From: an uncultured Oscillibacter sp.
Lineage (GTDB): Bacteria; Bacillota; Clostridia; Oscillospirales; Oscillospiraceae
NCBI GenBank assembly: GCA_910585165.1
Contig: CAJUBX010000107.1
Coordinates: 1 to 5,742 of the forward strand
Direction: 5' to 3'
Length of the DNA stretch: 5,742 nt
Below the pieces are notes generated by a model that was not told the DNA's origin, did no database searches, and saw nothing but the letters and a program-made list of their open reading frames with translations. Position numbers and translations under genes: made by a program. Every line of letters begins with the position of its first letter. Position 1 is the first letter of the stretch. Below are positions 5,173 to 5,742 of the stretch, piece after piece.

Positions 5173-5270
5173 GAGCTGGGGGACTCCGGGCAGGGCAACA
5201 GCATTTACTTTTTAGGGAAGAAAAAGATATCGAGAAGGGCAGCGGGGTCAAGAGCGGCTTTGAACATCAA

Positions 5271-5287
5271 CAGACCTCTTGCGAAAT
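5271..5287. repeat. Candidate terminal inverted repeat of the IS5-family element
   Basis: CAGACCTCTTGCGAAAT marks the outer edge of the element next to the transposase stop codon. The first base is uncertain: the element could begin at C5271 or A5272. The partner repeat is outside the window. Confidence 0.5.
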
Positions 5288-5712
5288 TAGAAGAGACAGT
5301 CAAAATTGCAGATACCAGCGATCAAGGAACAGCGAAGAGCAAAGCGACGTCTGCGATTGCGGTAATGCTCTGAGAGGATGCAGAAGCGTTTCAAGAAGCG
5401 GATGGTATGCTCCACAAAAATGCGCTGGCTGGAAATAGTTCGGTTTCCCCGGCGGTCCTGCCTTGTCAGCGGATGTTTTTTGGAACGTTTTTTAGGCAGT
5501 ATGGAATTGGCGTGCAGATTTGCAAGCCCTAGATATCCAGTATCCGCTTCTAGCAATATTTCCGGCAAAACATGCGTGCGGGATTCTTTGAACAGCCTGA
5601 AATCATGTTTCTTTCCATTGGCAAAGGCCAATGCTATGATCTGTCCATCCTTCAGATTCACCAGTATTTGTGTCTTTAGAGCAATCGGCGAAAAGCAGTT
5701 CAGTAACCAGCG
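5287..5712 (-). pseudogene. IS5-family transposase (DDE_Tnp_4 type), C-terminal part, probably broken or frameshifted
   Basis: The frame gives the C-terminal half of a transposase usually about 250-280 residues long. The recognisable part begins near ALKTQILVNLKDGQIIA and continues with ANGKKHDFRLFK, LEADTGYLGL (second catalytic Asp), LPKKRSKKHPLT, SSQRIFVEHTIRFLKRF (catalytic Glu) and YRNRRRRFALRCSLIAGICNF, all in the expected order. The first catalytic Asp block (DATE-like) is not present in the window. Upstream of about 5690 the family's YSGKKKxH block is missing, and a TAA stop at 5713-5715 closes the frame. No ATG with a ribosome binding site exists; an in-frame GTG at 5661 is not convincing. 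Some IS5-group elements make their transposase by frameshifting from two frames, so an active element cannot be excluded. A decayed copy is more likely. Confidence 0.75.
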
Positions 5713-5742
5713 TTAATGAACCAACCACTACAATCGGAAGGA

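Larger units (their letters stand above)
5271..5742 (-). mobile_element. IS5-family insertion sequence, 3' portion
   Basis: This stretch is visibly more AT-rich than its neighbours and encodes the C-terminal half of a DDE transposase. Its outer edge carries CAGACCTCTTGCGAAAT (5271-5287), similar to the GAGACCTTTGCAAAA-type ends of IS1381/ISL2-like members of the IS5 family. The transposase stop codon sits at the inner edge of this repeat, an arrangement seen in compact IS5-type elements. The other end is beyond the window, so completeness and target duplication cannot be judged. Confidence 0.75.

Noticed and set aside
5039..5251. Minus-strand frame of 70 residues before the membrane-protein gene
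   Set aside because: It crosses the promoter and the MITE-like palindrome, has no convincing ribosome binding site and matches nothing.

Overview
The window looks like accessory DNA from a GC-rich member of the Clostridia, perhaps an Oscillospiraceae-type gut bacterium. This rests on the protein style (a clostridial XRE regulator, tandem CobW-family GTPases, a YjdF/DUF2238-type membrane protein), AGGAGG-type ribosome binding sites, sigma-A-like promoters and the IS types. It is an inference from sequence character, not a database match.

Left part (1-946): the 3' end of an IS66-family element, with the C-terminus of its transposase, a terminator and a candidate right inverted repeat ending at 357. 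The element appears to have landed in a small minus-strand gene whose protein has a MobC-like first 19 residues and a cysteine cluster. Upstream of that gene lies a gene-free stretch rich in secondary structure. It includes a 116-bp imperfect palindrome (591-706) that could be the transfer origin of a mobilizable element, plus three smaller hairpins.

Middle (947-2866): a plus-strand gene for a membrane-anchored XRE-type regulator with its own promoter and a strong terminator. It converges on a minus-strand gene for an atypical CobW/G3E GTPase fused to a YcgQ-like (TIGR03943/DUF1980-type) C-terminal domain.

Middle to right (2892-5015): a canonical G3E GTPase metallochaperone with a CxCC motif and a 70-residue linker holding 37 histidines. 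It lies directly upstream of the atypical GTPase and very likely shares a transcript with it, driven by a promoter at 4072-4099 with a weak Zur-like half-site near the start of transcription. Together they look like a metal-allocation (probably zinc) operon. Upstream, also on the minus strand, is a six-TM YjdF-like membrane protein with its own promoter. A 56-bp MITE-like palindrome flanked by TTA repeats sits inside its 5' leader.

Right end (5271-5742): the 3' part of an IS5-family element (DDE_Tnp_4 type) whose transposase frame is interrupted near the window edge. No RNA genes or CRISPR arrays were seen.
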